In this document: positions 10,049 to 19,828 of the stretch, piece after piece | Layout: every line of letters starts with the position of its first letter | Numbering within the stretch: the first letter of the stretch is position 1 | NCBI RefSeq assembly: GCF_003545885.1 | Contig: NZ_QHCT01000005.1 | Location: forward strand, 1 to 64,000 | Reading direction: 5' to 3' | Source: Leptospira stimsonii | GTDB taxonomy: Bacteria; Spirochaetota; Leptospiria; Leptospirales; Leptospiraceae | DNA: 64,000 nt | Made by a program: the position numbers and the translations under genes | The notes under the pieces: model-generated | The model's database searches: none | Seen by the model: the letters and a program-made list of their open reading frames with translations, nothing else | Told to the model about the DNA's origin: nothing

Positions 10049-11410
10049 ATGTATTTTCAGTTCGTTCGGAGTATTTTCCTCCTGTCCCTATTTCTATTTT
10101 CTTTCTGTTCTCTAAAGACTTACAATCCTTCGGACCCGACTACCAGAGAATATATCGAGCATAAATGGTTGCAAAGTTTTTTTATCACTGTGGACAATCA
10201 GCCCGCTTCAACTGAATCTCAGTCTACTCTGGTGCCAGTGATGGCCAACTCTCTTGTTTCGGGAGGAAATCATGTTTGCGTCCTTTTGACGAATGCGAAG
10301 GTGCGTTGTTGGGGAAGAAATAATTTCGGACAACTGGGGTTGGGAAATGTAAACTCAATCGGAGATAACGAATTCCCCTCCACTGTAGTCGATGTGGACG
10401 TGGGAGGAGACGTTCAACAAATCGCGGCCGGAGAAGAACATACCTGCGTTTTACTTACGAACGGAAAAGTCCGGTGTTGGGGAAAAGGTAGTAACGGACA
10501 ATTAGGATACGGAAACCTGAATTCGATCGGAGACGATGAAACTCCGGCGAGCGCGGGCGACGTCCCTCTACCCATGACCGCAACTCAGGTCACTGTCGGA
10601 AGCAATTTTTCATGTGCCTTATTGATCAATAGTACGGTTCGTTGTTGGGGAGGAAATTCTTCCGGAGAGCTGGGATCTGGAATCGCCGGAACCGTCAATA
10701 ACGCTTCACTGTCGAATGTGGTCAATACGGGAGGGGTGGCCGTTGCCTCTCTTTCTTCGGGATGGTACGGATCCTGCGTAGTCCTTGTGAATTCAAACGT
10801 TTACTGTTGGGGTAGCAATAATTTTGGACAATTGGGATACGCAAATACAACGGATGTGGGTGCAACGAACACTCCATTTAGCGTCGGAACCGTATCGTTC
10901 GGGCTTTCCATCTCTAAAATTTCAATCGGATTGTATCATGCATGTGTAATCGGAACTCTTCAACAATTGCAGTGTTGGGGTTACGGCGCAGACGGCAGGC
11001 TGGGTTATCCCGGTTCTTTAGTGAACGTCGGCGACGATGAGACCCCAGCCGGATTGACGGATCTGGTCCTTGGAGGAAACGTTCGTCAGGTCTCAATTAC
11101 TCATCACACCTGCGCATTGTTAGTCGATGATACTTTACGTTGTTGGGGACTTGGTACAAACGGGAAACTCGGTTACGGAAACGTAATCCAGATCGGGGAT
11201 GACGAGACCCCGGCTTCAGCAGGTGCGGTTCCAGTTGGATTCTCCGTAAAAGAGGTTTCTTTGGGATACGGTCATTCTTGTGCGTTAGCCGCCACAGGAC
11301 GGGTCCGTTGCTGGGGAGCCAATGGCTACGGACAATTGGGCTACGGGCACACGACTGATATCGGCACTTCTGCGGGGCAAATGCCACCTTTGGACGTGTC
11401 CTATCGGTAA
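10049..11410 (+). CDS. RCC1-repeat (beta-propeller) lipoprotein
   Basis: The start is ATG 10049. Residues 1-20 are a lipoprotein signal peptide (FLLSLFLFSFC, Cys20). From residue ~70 there are seven RCC1-type repeats, each ~50 residues, with the pattern C-x-L-x(5-6)-V-x-CWG-x(4)-GQLGYGN (CVLLTNAKVRCWGRNNFGQLG, CVLLTNGKVRCWGKG, CALLINSTVRCWGG, CVVLVNSNVYCWG, CVIGTLQQLQCWG, CALLVDDTLRCWG, CALAATGRVRCWG). Seven repeats are enough to close one propeller. Each blade has a paired Cys (the second in CWG), which could form disulfides outside the cell. Bacterial RCC1 proteins are binding scaffolds; nothing shows nucleotide-exchange activity. The ligand is unknown. Confidence 0.88.
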   Translation: MYFQFVRSIFLLSLFLFSFCSLKTYNPSDPTTREYIEHKWLQSFFITVDNQPASTESQSTLVPVMANSLVSGGNHVCVLLTNAKVRCWGRNNFGQLGLGNVNSIGDNEFPSTVVDVDVGGDVQQIAAGEEHTCVLLTNGKVRCWGKGSNGQLGYGNLNSIGDDETPASAGDVPLPMTATQVTVGSNFSCALLINSTVRCWGGNSSGELGSGIAGTVNNASLSNVVNTGGVAVASLSSGWYGSCVVLVNSNVYCWGSNNFGQLGYANTTDVGATNTPFSVGTVSFGLSISKISIGLYHACVIGTLQQLQCWGYGADGRLGYPGSLVNVGDDETPAGLTDLVLGGNVRQVSITHHTCALLVDDTLRCWGLGTNGKLGYGNVIQIGDDETPASAGAVPVGFSVKEVSLGYGHSCALAATGRVRCWGANGYGQLGYGHTTDIGTSAGQMPPLDVSYR

Positions 11411-11568
11411 GAGGAAAGTTCTATTTTTTTCAAAAACATTCTATAAAAACAATTTGAGAAGAATCCTTCGAAGACTTGTTTACGGAGAATTTATCAAATT
11501 GCATTGATTTTTATTGGGGGGATTTCTCTTTTGAATCTAATCATGAATTTTATGATTTGGAGACGAAA

Positions 11569-11793
11569 ATGAAATGGAAAGAATTTCAAAGTGAATTGCC
11601 CAAGCTTACACCAGGTGATCAGATTTTACTACGCTCTGTTTCCGGAGAATTTTTTGTTGGAGAAGTTACGAACGAAAGGATACTAAAACGACCTGGAACC
11701 GGTTACAGATATTCTCTTCGAGACAACACGCTATCCCATTGGTGTGAAATTGTGAGTCCTGAATCATTTATTATTTCTCAAACTCTAAATTAA
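11569..11793 (+). CDS. Small hypothetical protein, 74 residues
   Basis: The ATG at 11569 is preceded by GGAGACG at a good distance; a longer in-frame reading from 11476 lacks such a site and its leader looks non-coding. The protein (MKWKEFQSELPKLTPGDQI...GEFFVGEVTNERI...GYRYSLRDNTLSHWCEIVSPESF) is small and soluble. It has the look of an SH3-like or beta-sandwich fold: a 'PGDQILLRSVSGEFFVGEV' turn pattern and short strands. No family recognised and no membrane segment. It may be a single-gene unit. Confidence 0.55.
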   Translation: MKWKEFQSELPKLTPGDQILLRSVSGEFFVGEVTNERILKRPGTGYRYSLRDNTLSHWCEIVSPESFIISQTLN

Positions 11794-11914
11794 TTTAGTC
11801 CCAAAGTCTTACCTTTCTTTTGCATGGCGTCCTTACCTAAGAGAAATCCAACTCAGATGCAAAAAATAAAAAAGGATGTTAGACGAAGTCAGTAGTAAAC
11901 TTCTAATTCTCCTT

Positions 11915-12328
11915 CTAATCGTTATAAAGACGGCTATATAAGAATTTAATCAAAGAGATAATGGAAAAAACGGAAAGGAGTAGAAGAGAGCCTGCTGAAA
12001 CCAAATTGATCATCGCTACGATACCTTCTTTTAAGGTTAAAGACGAGGTCGACCAGCAATCTCCCAAGCTTATACGTTCGTTGCATGTATCATCATATGT
12101 AATTAGCATCACACTCGATATTAGATAAATTACAAAAAAAGAAAAAAGACCGGCAAAAGTAAAGGCAAAGTATTTCTTCCACAAAATTAGGAAAGCTAGT
12201 TGAGCTAAGAAAAATAAACAGGTCAATAAAAAACCAAAAAACCAAGTATTTGGAAGATCATGGCTGTGCGAAGGAGCGCATCCAAACGCAAGAAAGAGAG
12301 CAATTAAGGTCGAGTTTTTAAAAATCAT
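11915..12328 (-). CDS. Small membrane protein with lipoprotein-like leader
   Basis: The likely start is ATG 12328 (MIFKNSTLIALFLAFGC), which gives a short lipobox-bearing signal (Cys17). The frame extends upstream to 12445, but that leader is not signal-like. After Cys17 come three hydrophobic segments: FFGFLLTCLFFLAQLAFLILW, FAFTFAGLFSFFVIYLISSVML and ISAGSLLLLSVFSIISLIKF-like. Between the second and third is a short loop with two cysteines (DDTCNERISLGDCW) that could pair on the outer side. I do not recognise the family. It stands alone on the minus strand, with decayed DNA upstream. Confidence 0.6.
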   Translation of the reverse strand: MIFKNSTLIALFLAFGCAPSHSHDLPNTWFFGFLLTCLFFLAQLAFLILWKKYFAFTFAGLFSFFVIYLISSVMLITYDDTCNERISLGDCWSTSSLTLKEGIVAMINLVSAGSLLLLSVFSIISLIKFLYSRLYND

Positions 12329-13143
12329 TCTATCATCCTGTTTCGCTGTTTCGATTATCAAAATAACGCTTATTTGCTTCGTTAAACGATTACTTTGGGA
12401 TTTCATCGAATTCTGTATCATCGGCGATTTAGGTCCTCTAAACATTTGTATCCAACGGAAGAATTTCAGGAAATAGAAATGAGTATTCTTAGAAAGCGAT
12501 AAGCAATAAAACGATACTCCACTTCGATTCTTGCATAAACCGAATCGCTACATAATTCCTTTTTTGATATTTGCCTTTTTATTAAATCAAATTCGGTCAT
12601 AATCTTTTCACAAAGCGAAACCGTAGTTGCATAGAGCCGATTTTTAATTTTTCTCTTGTGTATAATTTAGCAGTGAAGAAAGCAAAGCTCTCAAGCTCTG
12701 CACTTCCGAATCACTCGGTCCTATAATTCCAATTAACATCTCGACGATTTGAAAAATTCAAAACAAGACAAAAAATTCAATTTTCCTTCTTCTATACGAC
12801 AGCTGATGTCAAAATTTCATAAGTCCCTTAACAATAGATATTCTCAAAATTGAACCGGAAATGGAGAAAACAATACATTTAATTAAAATTTCCCGATGTT
12901 CAGAGATTAAACATAGGAACCCAATCAGGAAATAACGGCGAGTTTTTATACTTGGGGATCTGAAAAAATTGTTTCGAAGGAATCCGCGGACAAAATCGTT
13001 TTGAAAGCTTTTCGGATAATCCGAATTTCCCTATGTATGTAAGCGAAAAGATTCATCGGACAATCGAATAAAAATCAATGGTCCCGATTCCTCTGAAAGT
13101 AAAAATGATTATACTGCAAATTGTTTAAACTCATGAGAAAGCA
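12329..13143. other. Gene-poor A+T-rich region
   Basis: No ORF with convincing coding pattern was found between the small membrane protein and the transposase remnant. It may hold the promoter of the minus-strand gene and older mobile-element debris, but I could not recognise any. Confidence 0.45.
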
Positions 13144-13395
13144 ATGACCACCAACGCCAATGCAGTGGAAAAAGCAAAAGAAGAAAGCTAAATTAATTAG
13201 AACTCGCTAACGAATTAGAAAATGTCAGTAAAGCTTGCAAGATCATGGGAGATTCCCGTCACAGTTTTCTACGAGATCAGCAAAAGCGTTCAAACATACG
13301 GCGAAGAAGGACTCTTGAATTGAATGCCAGGAGCAATTGGACCTCACCCAAACAGCGTAAGCGAAGAAATCGAAAGAGAAGTCTTACCAGATAGC
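13144..13395 (+). pseudogene. Decayed IS481-like transposase N-terminus
   Basis: Starting at ATG 13144, the frame reads MTTNANAVEKAKEES and then hits a stop at about 13189. The sequence resumes in another frame with ELANELENVSKACKIMGDSRHSF (from 13200), and after one more frameshift continues FYEISKSVQTYGEEGLLN, stop, MPGAIGPHPNSVSEEIEREVL. This is the helix-turn-helix start of IS481-type transposases (KACKIMGYSRDSFY...YGEEGL...G-HPN-V). The DDE catalytic part is absent: similarity ends at about 13392 and the segmental duplication begins about 10 bases later. Family assignment is from memory of the motif, not from a search. Confidence 0.7.
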
Positions 13396-13401
13396 GCGGT
13401 C

Positions 13402-13748
13402 ATAAAACTCCCGATCTTTTCTTTTTTGAATTTGATCTTCACCATTTTTCTTTGGAGACGAAGATAGAGGAAGTTTTATTGGTTTCGTATTAGCTTCAAC
13501 TGGTTTCCATCATTCGCAAAAGAAGATACCTGCAAGATTTTAGAATAAAGAAGTTCCGATAAAATGATAAATCTCACTTCATACTTCGTAGCTTTATTTA
13601 TAAACTGATTTAGGATTTTTGAATTTGAATAAAATGAAATCCTTAAACCGTTTGACAAAATCAAAAACTGAAACCGATATTTTCACGAACTGTCGATCCG
13701 AGAATCCAAAGCATCGGTAGCTTGATTACCTCGTAAGAGATTTTGTAA
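13402..13748. repeat. Copy B of the degenerate segmental duplication (paralogue debris)
   Basis: Copy B matches 8330-8676. It begins with codons for AVIKLPIFSFLNLIFTIFLWRRR and a TAG, corresponding to the tail of the TPR membrane protein. It continues through the matched intergenic sequence to ttttgtaa (13741-13748). In copy A the next bases are the ATG of a porin-like gene; here they are cttctcattg and no related ORF follows. Copy B therefore looks like what is left of a second TPR/porin-like gene pair, cut on the left by the transposase remnant. Confidence 0.82.
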
Positions 13749-13925
13749 CTTCTCATTGCAGGAATTCTAATATTTTGGGTTTGCGTGAATCGCTAACGAT
13801 GATGGGTAATTTTCTTTTGGTGTCGCTCGGACATTGTATAAAAATGGAACAGCCGATCCATTGCGTTCTGAGAGAGTTCGTCTAACGTGGTGTCTAAATA
13901 GAACGGACTTGAAGATCTGTTTTTC

Positions 13926-15110
13926 TCAAGCGAAATTTTTTTCTTGCGAAGAACTTGAATCCTTCTCGATTTCAGGGCGTATGGGAAGATTGATGTAGAA
14001 TCGAGTGAATTCATTTTCTTTGCTTTCGTAATAAATTTCTCCTCCGTGATCTTTGACGATTCCGGTACTTACGGAAAGTCCGAGGCCGGTTCCTTTATCC
14101 ACCTTTTTCGTCGTGAAAAAGGGACTGAAGATTTTCTTGGCTTCCTCAGTCGGAATTCCGATTCCTCGGTCTTCGATGCTCATCTGAATCCAAGGATCCG
14201 AATCCTTTTCGAATTTCTTAGCCTTAATGAGGATCATTTTATTCGAATCGTATTTCGGATACTTTTGATTTAGTGCGTCCCTTGCGTTGTTCAAAATGTT
14301 GAGGACCACTTGTTGAATCTGTTGCGGAACACAGAAAACGTCCGGAAGTGAATCCTGAATCTGTGTTTCAATACGGATCGTATCTTTTTTGAAAAGTTGT
14401 TCGCAGAGTGAAACGGTCCTTTGAATCACTTCCCGGAAATTTACTTTAGAGAAGACTTGTTTCTCCTGCCTAGCAAGCCTCAAGAGGTCTTTTGTGATAT
14501 TGGAAATTCTTTCTCCTTCGTCCAGTATATTACTTGCATATTTAAGAATGGAGTCGTCTTGACTTTGTCCAAGAATCAACTGCGCGTAATTAATGATGAT
14601 CGTCAGCGGATTATTGATTTCATGTGCCACTCCGGTAGCGAGAAGGCTGATCGCTTCCAACTTCTGAGCTTGTATCAGTTGAGACTTTAGAGTTTCGTTC
14701 TGCTTTTCAACTTCTTCCAAAAGTATTCTTTCTTCTGATTCTTTTAGGGCTCTTTCTATAGAATAGTTGAGCTTTGTGATCTTGTTTTTGGAAATGTAAT
14801 CTGTGGCACCTTGTTTGAGGGCTTCGATCGCCGCGTCTTCTCCCAACCAGCCGGATACAAAAAGGAATGGAACGTGCGGATGAAATTTTCTAACGATTTC
14901 AAGCGCCTCCATCCCATCAAAAGAAGGAAGAGAAAAATCGGATAAGACCAGATCGGGTTCACTCGACTGAACTTCTTGAATTAACTCTTCTTTCGTTTGG
15001 ATTTGTTTATAAGAAAAATCTAAACCGCTCCCATTAATCTGGCGTATCATTAAACCGAGATCGTTCGGATTGTCCTCAATACAGATGATATAAACTTTTC
15101 TCTGAATCAT
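13926..15110 (-). CDS. Receiver-histidine kinase hybrid
   Basis: A 394-residue cytoplasmic protein with no membrane segment. Residues ~5-120 form a CheY-like receiver (IEDNPND acidic pocket, [13 protein letters not shown] with the phospho-acceptor Asp near 57, and a TDYISK lysine). After a coiled-coil linker the kinase core has an H-box ([10 protein letters not shown], His ~163), N-box (ILNNARDAL), G1 (DRGIGIP), F-box (FSPFFTTK) and G2 (GTGLGLSVS). The H-box is of the NtrB/PAS-kinase type. The ATG at 15110 overlaps the stop of the upstream regulator gene (ATGA), making it the last gene of a three-gene signalling operon. A receiver placed before the kinase suggests its activity is switched by phosphotransfer from a partner such as the upstream kinase. 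Confidence 0.9.
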   Translation of the reverse strand: MIQRKVYIICIEDNPNDLGLMIRQINGSGLDFSYKQIQTKEELIQEVQSSEPDLVLSDFSLPSFDGMEALEIVRKFHPHVPFLFVSGWLGEDAAIEALKQGATDYISKNKITKLNYSIERALKESEERILLEEVEKQNETLKSQLIQAQKLEAISLLATGVAHEINNPLTIIINYAQLILGQSQDDSILKYASNILDEGERISNITKDLLRLARQEKQVFSKVNFREVIQRTVSLCEQLFKKDTIRIETQIQDSLPDVFCVPQQIQQVVLNILNNARDALNQKYPKYDSNKMILIKAKKFEKDSDPWIQMSIEDRGIGIPTEEAKKIFSPFFTTKKVDKGTGLGLSVSTGIVKDHGGEIYYESKENEFTRFYINLPIRPEIEKDSSSSQEKNFA

Positions 15111-15556
15111 AAAACTCGTTTGTTCATAAGAATCCAGTAAAATCCGATTTCTGCCGCAACATCGCTGAATTTAGAAAATTCAAGAGGTTTAACGACGTAG
15201 CTGTTCACGCCTAAACGATAACTTTCGACGATGTCTTTTTCTTCAGCGGAGGAAGTGAGGATCACGACCGGAATGAGTTTGGTGAGTTCTTCGCTCCTTA
15301 CTTTTTTAAGCACTTCGATTCCGTCCACCTTGGGCATCTTTAAATCGAGAAGAATCAAAGATGGAAGTTGCATTTTATCCCGAGCCGCGTATCTTCCGGT
15401 TGCGAATAAATATTCAAGCGCCTCTTCGCCGTCTCTAACAAGTTTCAACTGGTTTGTAAGATTATGTTTTTTTAAACTTCTCAACGCGAGCTCCGAATCT
15501 TGCGCATTATCCTCCGCGTAAAGAATTGAAATTAAATTCTCATGTAAGTTGTGCAT
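15107..15556 (-). CDS. CheY-like single-domain response regulator (Rcp1 type)
   Basis: I chose ATG 15556 ([17 protein letters not shown]); the frame opens at 15601 but that would extend deeper into the kinase gene. It is a lone receiver domain: acidic pair in [10 protein letters not shown], phospho-acceptor Asp in [13 protein letters not shown] (~residue 70), Thr in [10 protein letters not shown] and Lys in SYVVKPLEF. No output domain follows, so it passes the signal by protein contact or phosphotransfer. The long acidic loop around [15 protein letters not shown] is typical of Rcp1-like regulators that partner phytochrome-type kinases, and the upstream kinase has exactly that type of H-box. 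The start overlaps the kinase stop and the end overlaps the next gene (ATGA), so translational coupling is likely. Confidence 0.9.
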   Translation of the reverse strand: MHNLHENLISILYAEDNAQDSELALRSLKKHNLTNQLKLVRDGEEALEYLFATGRYAARDKMQLPSLILLDLKMPKVDGIEVLKKVRSEELTKLIPVVILTSSAEEKDIVESYRLGVNSYVVKPLEFSKFSDVAAEIGFYWILMNKRVL

Positions 15557-16946
15557 CGTCTTCAAGAACCCCCAGTGTGAAATAAAAACAAGCACCTTCA
15601 TTCAGTTTGCTTTCTCCCCAGACTTTTCCTTTGTGTTTTTCGACGACTCTCTTTACGATCGCCAGGCCAACACCGGTTCCTTCGAATTCCTCCGGATGAT
15701 GAAGTCTCTGAAACATATTAAACAATTTATGCTGATACTTCATGTCGAATCCCGCACCGTTGTCTTTTACGAAAAAGACGGTTTCTCCTTCGTGTTCATA
15801 CGAACCGACCTCGACTCTCGGATTTTCTTTCTCCCTGGAATATTTGAAGGAATTCGAAATCAAATTGAAAAGAAGTTGTTTGAGCAGGCCGGAGTCCGCC
15901 TTTGCCGATGGAAGTTCTCCAACTGCGGTCTGAACTTTTGAATTTGGATAATAATTGGAAACTTCTTCTAACACTTTTTGAGCCATCTGTTTCATGTTAA
16001 TCGAAGTAAATAGAATTTCCTTTCTTCCAAGACGGGAGTATTCCAGAAGGTCGTCGATCAGCTGTCCCATATTCCCGGCATTCTGTATAATGATTTCGAG
16101 AATTCTTTTTCCGTCTTCCGGTAGAATTTTTCCATGATCTTCCATAAGAATTTTAGAAAAGCCGGCGATGCCTCGAATCGGCGCTCGTAGGTCGTGCGAA
16201 ACGGAGTAGGAAAATGATTCTAGATCTTTGTTCGATCTCTCGAGTTGGGACGAGTAGTTTTCGAGATTCGCATTCGTATTTTTTAATCGCTCTTCAGCGC
16301 CTTGTCTTCTTTTACTTTCTTGATATATTAAGATATACTGAAATGAAATAAAGGAAAGGTTGAGTATGATCGCGATAAAAATAAGACCGATCGCGAATTT
16401 AAGATTCGTTTCCGATTCTTCCCTTCTCGATTGATAGAGGCGAAGTTCTTTCTTTTTCATTTCTTTCAGGATCACCCGAATTTTTTCGCTCAGAACATTT
16501 CCTTTGGAAGAATGAAAGGCTTTCGTATAATTACCGATCGGTTGAAACTTTTGACGTAAAACGCTCGCTTCCATAAAATCGATCTTATCATTCACCAAAG
16601 GCAGTAATTCTGCTATCCTTGTTTGTTGCTCGGAATTATCGCGAGTGAGGAAGTTTAGACTGCTTATCCTGGATAAAAGTAAACCTTTGTTTTCGTGATA
16701 ACCCGTGAGTAAAAAAGCATCCTTATAAAGTATATAACTTCGAAGAGAGGAGTGCATTTCGCTAAAAGAGGAAAGTGCTTCTTCTAAATTGGCAAGGACT
16801 TCCTGTGTATGTGATTCCCATTTTCGTAAATCCGAGGATTGATTCATCGCATAGAAGGCGGATCCTGCTATTACGAAGTTGAGAAGGATGATCACACCTA
16901 TCCCAAGAATTACGTTTTTTTCAATCGTACTCTTCAAAAATTCCAA
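15540..16946 (-). CDS. Membrane sensor histidine kinase with CHASE3-like sensor
   Basis: A 468-residue protein. TM1 is at ~12-34 ([23 protein letters not shown]), and a periplasmic helical domain at ~35-180 fits a CHASE3-like four-helix sensor ([30 protein letters not shown]). TM2 is at ~185-208, followed by a coiled coil. The kinase core has an H-box of the phytochrome class ([15 protein letters not shown], His ~250), N-box ([13 protein letters not shown]), G1 (VKDNGAGFD), F-box (NMFQRLH) and G2 ([13 protein letters not shown]). It is first in a three-gene operon with a lone receiver and a receiver-kinase hybrid. The signal sensed is unknown. All key kinase residues appear intact. Confidence 0.9.
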   Translation of the reverse strand: MEFLKSTIEKNVILGIGVIILLNFVIAGSAFYAMNQSSDLRKWESHTQEVLANLEEALSSFSEMHSSLRSYILYKDAFLLTGYHENKGLLLSRISSLNFLTRDNSEQQTRIAELLPLVNDKIDFMEASVLRQKFQPIGNYTKAFHSSKGNVLSEKIRVILKEMKKKELRLYQSRREESETNLKFAIGLIFIAIILNLSFISFQYILIYQESKRRQGAEERLKNTNANLENYSSQLERSNKDLESFSYSVSHDLRAPIRGIAGFSKILMEDHGKILPEDGKRILEIIIQNAGNMGQLIDDLLEYSRLGRKEILFTSINMKQMAQKVLEEVSNYYPNSKVQTAVGELPSAKADSGLLKQLLFNLISNSFKYSREKENPRVEVGSYEHEGETVFFVKDNGAGFDMKYQHKLFNMFQRLHHPEEFEGTGVGLAIVKRVVEKHKGKVWGESKLNEGACFYFTLGVLEDDAQLT

Positions 16947-17371
16947 ACCTTAACAAAAGAATTGAACCGCGAAGGATCGACGCGTTTTTCTAAGGAATCA
17001 AAAAGAGAAACGCCGACCCGAAGGAAAAAAATCAAGATCACTTTTCTACTTGGTTGTCTTTAAAATAGCAAGAAAAACTTATAAATAATCAGATTCTCAT
17101 TATAATTATAGTATACTAATATAACGTTGGGCAAGAATTTATTTTTCTTTTTCGGTTTCCTCGGGAATATCTGGGAGATTACGGTAGGAGTGTTGGAAAG
17201 GCGCCTGTATTTTTAAAAAACGAGAATATTAGATTCTTATTAATTTAAAGAAAGAGTAAGAAAGACTGCGGTTTTTGAAAAAGTGACACGATTTCCTATC
17301 GATTTTCATGTCGTTTTAGCAATTTCTCTCTTATGTCTCAATGGTGAAAGATTAAGCGGAGAAAAATTCGC
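16947..17371. other. 425-bp intergenic region between minus-strand units
   Basis: No convincing gene was seen. A very A+T-rich stretch near 17085-17125 lies upstream of the kinase operon start and is a plausible site for its promoter, but no confident -35/-10 pair was picked. A plus-strand ORF at 17283 overlaps the methyltransferase end and lacks supporting features. Confidence 0.4.
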
Positions 17372-18259
17372 TTACTTTGGTTTGGAAGTCGATTTCGGTT
17401 TTTCAAAAGAAAGGGCCATCATGTCACCTTGGTTGAAAAATTTTACGGTCGGGTCGGCGAAATACTTCAGAAGTTTATAAAGAATTCCGGCGTTTTTTTT
17501 CGTGGTCAGCCCGCTTCCGTATGTGATGTGTTTTTTCTTTTTAAAACCGAGTGACTTGCAAAGTTCCGTTATTCCCGTGAGAGAGTAGTAGTAAAGATGT
17601 TCCGGTACATTAAGATATCTCCAGGAAGGACCTTGGAGTTTTGCGAGAATTCCCCATCTGCAAGTGGAAAGGATGATTCTTCCTCCCGGTTTTAGAAGTG
17701 TATAAATTTTTTCTAATGTTTCTTTCGGTTTGTGGAGGTGTTCAATAGACGCCCATAACGTGATCAGATCGAATTTCTCGGAGGGATTTTCTTCCCATTG
17801 TAGAAAGTCTTTTTGTTCCACCTTGAGTCCGAGTTTTTCTTTCGCGAATTTTACGGGAGCTTCCGCGATATCCATTCCGTAAGAATCCCAGTCTCTTTGT
17901 TGCATATAATCTACAAAGTATCCGGCCGCACAACCGACGTCTAAACACCGTTTTTCCGAGGAAAGAGTTTCTTCCCAGGACGGAAAATCCAAATCTCTTA
18001 AATTGAGTCCGAAAACTCGGGAGATTTCGTTTCGTACTCCGTCTGAAAAATAATTATCATAGCCTCGATCGCTTCTTTTCAAAAAGTATTCTTCCGAATA
18101 ATAAGAAGCCACTTCTTCCGGAGAGGGTTGGGGACTTACTTGAACGAGCTTGCAACGTTTGCATCGGACGATCTGGAAAATTTCGTTTTTGTGATTGGAT
18201 TTGGTAAAAAGAGGTTTGAATTCGGATGAGCCGCAGGTATTGCAAGGGATACGTTCCAT
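17372..18259 (-). CDS. SAM-dependent methyltransferase with N-terminal zinc-ribbon-like motif
   Basis: A 295-residue protein. The N-terminus has two cysteine pairs (CNTCGSSEF and [22 protein letters not shown]), the layout often seen in methyltransferases that act on sugars or other small molecules. The class I SAM-binding fold follows: motif [16 protein letters not shown] (~residues 104-118), an acidic GMDIAEAPV that binds the SAM ribose, [13 protein letters not shown] and [11 protein letters not shown]. The C-terminus ([22 protein letters not shown]) resembles the usual end of Methyltransf_23-like enzymes. The substrate is unknown. It is divergent from the CapA-like gene at 18347, with less than 90 bases between the two starts. 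Confidence 0.85.
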   Translation of the reverse strand: MERIPCNTCGSSEFKPLFTKSNHKNEIFQIVRCKRCKLVQVSPQPSPEEVASYYSEEYFLKRSDRGYDNYFSDGVRNEISRVFGLNLRDLDFPSWEETLSSEKRCLDVGCAAGYFVDYMQQRDWDSYGMDIAEAPVKFAKEKLGLKVEQKDFLQWEENPSEKFDLITLWASIEHLHKPKETLEKIYTLLKPGGRIILSTCRWGILAKLQGPSWRYLNVPEHLYYYSLTGITELCKSLGFKKKKHITYGSGLTTKKNAGILYKLLKYFADPTVKFFNQGDMMALSFEKPKSTSKPK

Positions 18260-18346
18260 TCTACTTAACCTATCGGGCGAAGAGGAAATTCCTATGATAG
18301 AAATTCTGCTTTACGCAAATCTTCCGCCTGAAACTCATGAAAGGAC

Positions 18347-19393
18347 ATGAAACAAGCCGCTCTACGTTCCATTCTATCTTTTATATTTTTGATTTCATTC
18401 GCGCTCTTTGCCGATCCGCAAACAAACACGACCATCAAGATCAAAGCGGTCGGGGATATGGTGCCCGGGACGAATTATCCGGAACCTCTTACTATTCAGG
18501 ATCCAAGATCTTTTCTTTTCGGAAAGGTGGAGAATCATCTCAAAGGCGCTGATATTCTTTTCGGGAACTTTGAAAGTACTCTGACTAATTTTCCCAGCAC
18601 TTCGAAGGACACTTCGAGAAAGATGATCTTCGCGTTTCGAACTCCTCCTTCCTATGCGAAGGTCTTAAAGGACGTAGGATTTGATATTTTAAGTATCGCT
18701 AATAATCATTCTTTGGATTTCCATCAGCAGGGCTTTGACGATACGCAGAAAAATCTTTCGGATGCCGGGATTCGTTACACTGGTAAGAAGGGAATGATCA
18801 CGTATATGAATGTGAAAAACGTTTCAGTCGCTTGGATCGGTTTTTCCCACTTGAAGTCGCATAACAATGTGAACGAAATCGAAGAAGGAGTCGCTCTCGT
18901 AAAAGAAGCCAAGAAGAAAGCCCAACTCGTTTTTATATCCTTTCACGGCGGTGCGGAAGGTGGTCCGGCTCTGCACGTCAAAAATCAGATGGAACGTTTT
19001 TACGGAGAATATAGAGGGAATCTCGTTGAGTTCAGTCATTCTTTGATCGATGCAGGCGCCGATCTCGTAATCGGACACGGTCCTCACCTCGTTCGAGCGA
19101 TGGAATTGTATAAGGGAAGGTTGATCGCATATTCTCTCGGTAACTTTATGGGTTATAGAGCGCTTTCTTCACGCGGGATCGTGGGTTATTCCCTCGTCTT
19201 GGAAGCGGAAGTCGATTCTCAAGGGAAGTTCGTAAAAGGAAAAATCATTCCTCTGCAATTGGACAGCGCTTCGATTCCTGAATATGATCCCGAAAAGAAA
19301 ACGATCGATCTTTTGAGAAAGTTAACCAAAGAAGACTTTCCCGGCAGGGGACCTAAAATTTCCGAAGATGGAGTGATCCTTCCGGGAGTGTGA
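18347..19393 (+). CDS. CapA/PgsA-type metallophosphatase-fold protein
   Basis: A 348-residue protein. Residues 1-22 form a signal peptide ([15 protein letters not shown]). The PGA_cap fold is clear: [60 protein letters not shown], and [31 protein letters not shown]. These are the metal-site blocks of calcineurin-like phosphoesterases. Family members take part in poly-gamma-glutamate or other capsule and envelope polymer assembly or transport. No capB, capC or capD neighbour is present here, so a polyglutamate capsule should not be assumed. The gene is monocistronic in appearance and precedes the cobalamin riboswitch. Confidence 0.87.
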   Translation: MKQAALRSILSFIFLISFALFADPQTNTTIKIKAVGDMVPGTNYPEPLTIQDPRSFLFGKVENHLKGADILFGNFESTLTNFPSTSKDTSRKMIFAFRTPPSYAKVLKDVGFDILSIANNHSLDFHQQGFDDTQKNLSDAGIRYTGKKGMITYMNVKNVSVAWIGFSHLKSHNNVNEIEEGVALVKEAKKKAQLVFISFHGGAEGGPALHVKNQMERFYGEYRGNLVEFSHSLIDAGADLVIGHGPHLVRAMELYKGRLIAYSLGNFMGYRALSSRGIVGYSLVLEAEVDSQGKFVKGKIIPLQLDSASIPEYDPEKKTIDLLRKLTKEDFPGRGPKISEDGVILPGV

Positions 19394-19544
19394 AGGACAA
19401 AACGTTCGAAGCCGTCTTTTGTGAATCGTCCAGAATTTCCGGTTTTTGTTCCTATTTTTATTCGAAAAGTTACACCTTCCGTTGAGTTTTCTCCGAAAGG
19501 TATAATTTCTTTTCTCTTGCCCCCGGGTCCGTATTCTAAATCCT

Positions 19545-19710
19545 GGACTCGTAGCTTGTTTGTCCTCGAAAAAGAGGAAGGGAATCCGGTTCAATTCCGG
19601 AGCTGAACCCGCAGCTGTAATCACCTCCAAAAAGGTTTTGCTAAGAGGCCACTGTGTTTTTCATGGGAAGGCGGCAAAATCGGTGAGAGCCAGAAGACCT
19701 AACAAGCCGC
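19545..19710 (+). ncRNA. Cobalamin (B12/AdoCbl) riboswitch
   Basis: The conserved blocks occur in the right order: GGGAATCCGGTTCAATTCCGG at about 19580-19600, the CCCGCAGCTGTAA block (19608-19620), GGCCACTGTG (about 19647-19656), GGGAAGGC (19665-19672), and the B12 box GCCAGAAGACCT (19689-19700). They precede a TonB-dependent receptor by ~130 bases, the standard arrangement for vitamin B12 uptake. Binding of cobalamin would lower expression of the downstream genes. The 5' and 3' limits are approximate. Confidence 0.93.
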
Positions 19711-19729
19711 AATAAACTGATAGGACTTT

Positions 19730-19800
19730 CGGGAGCTAAGGTCGGGTTTGAAAAATAGGCTTTCGTCATTTCGATATCCGCCGGGGTCTCCCGATTTTTC
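19730..19800 (+). terminator. Possible expression platform / terminator of the cobalamin riboswitch
   Basis: CGGGAG (19730-19735) can pair with CTCCCG (19788-19793), which is followed at once by ATTTTTC. The loop is long (~52 bases) and may contain its own fold, so a terminator is only possible; ribosome-site occlusion is the alternative. Confidence 0.35.
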
Positions 19801-19828
19801 TTTCCCTTCGCGCCTTTCCGTGTGAAAA

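Noticed and set aside
13793..14014. 73-residue minus-strand ORF overlapping the hybrid kinase end
   Set aside because: It is a different frame of the hybrid kinase's C-terminal end and lacks a start site.
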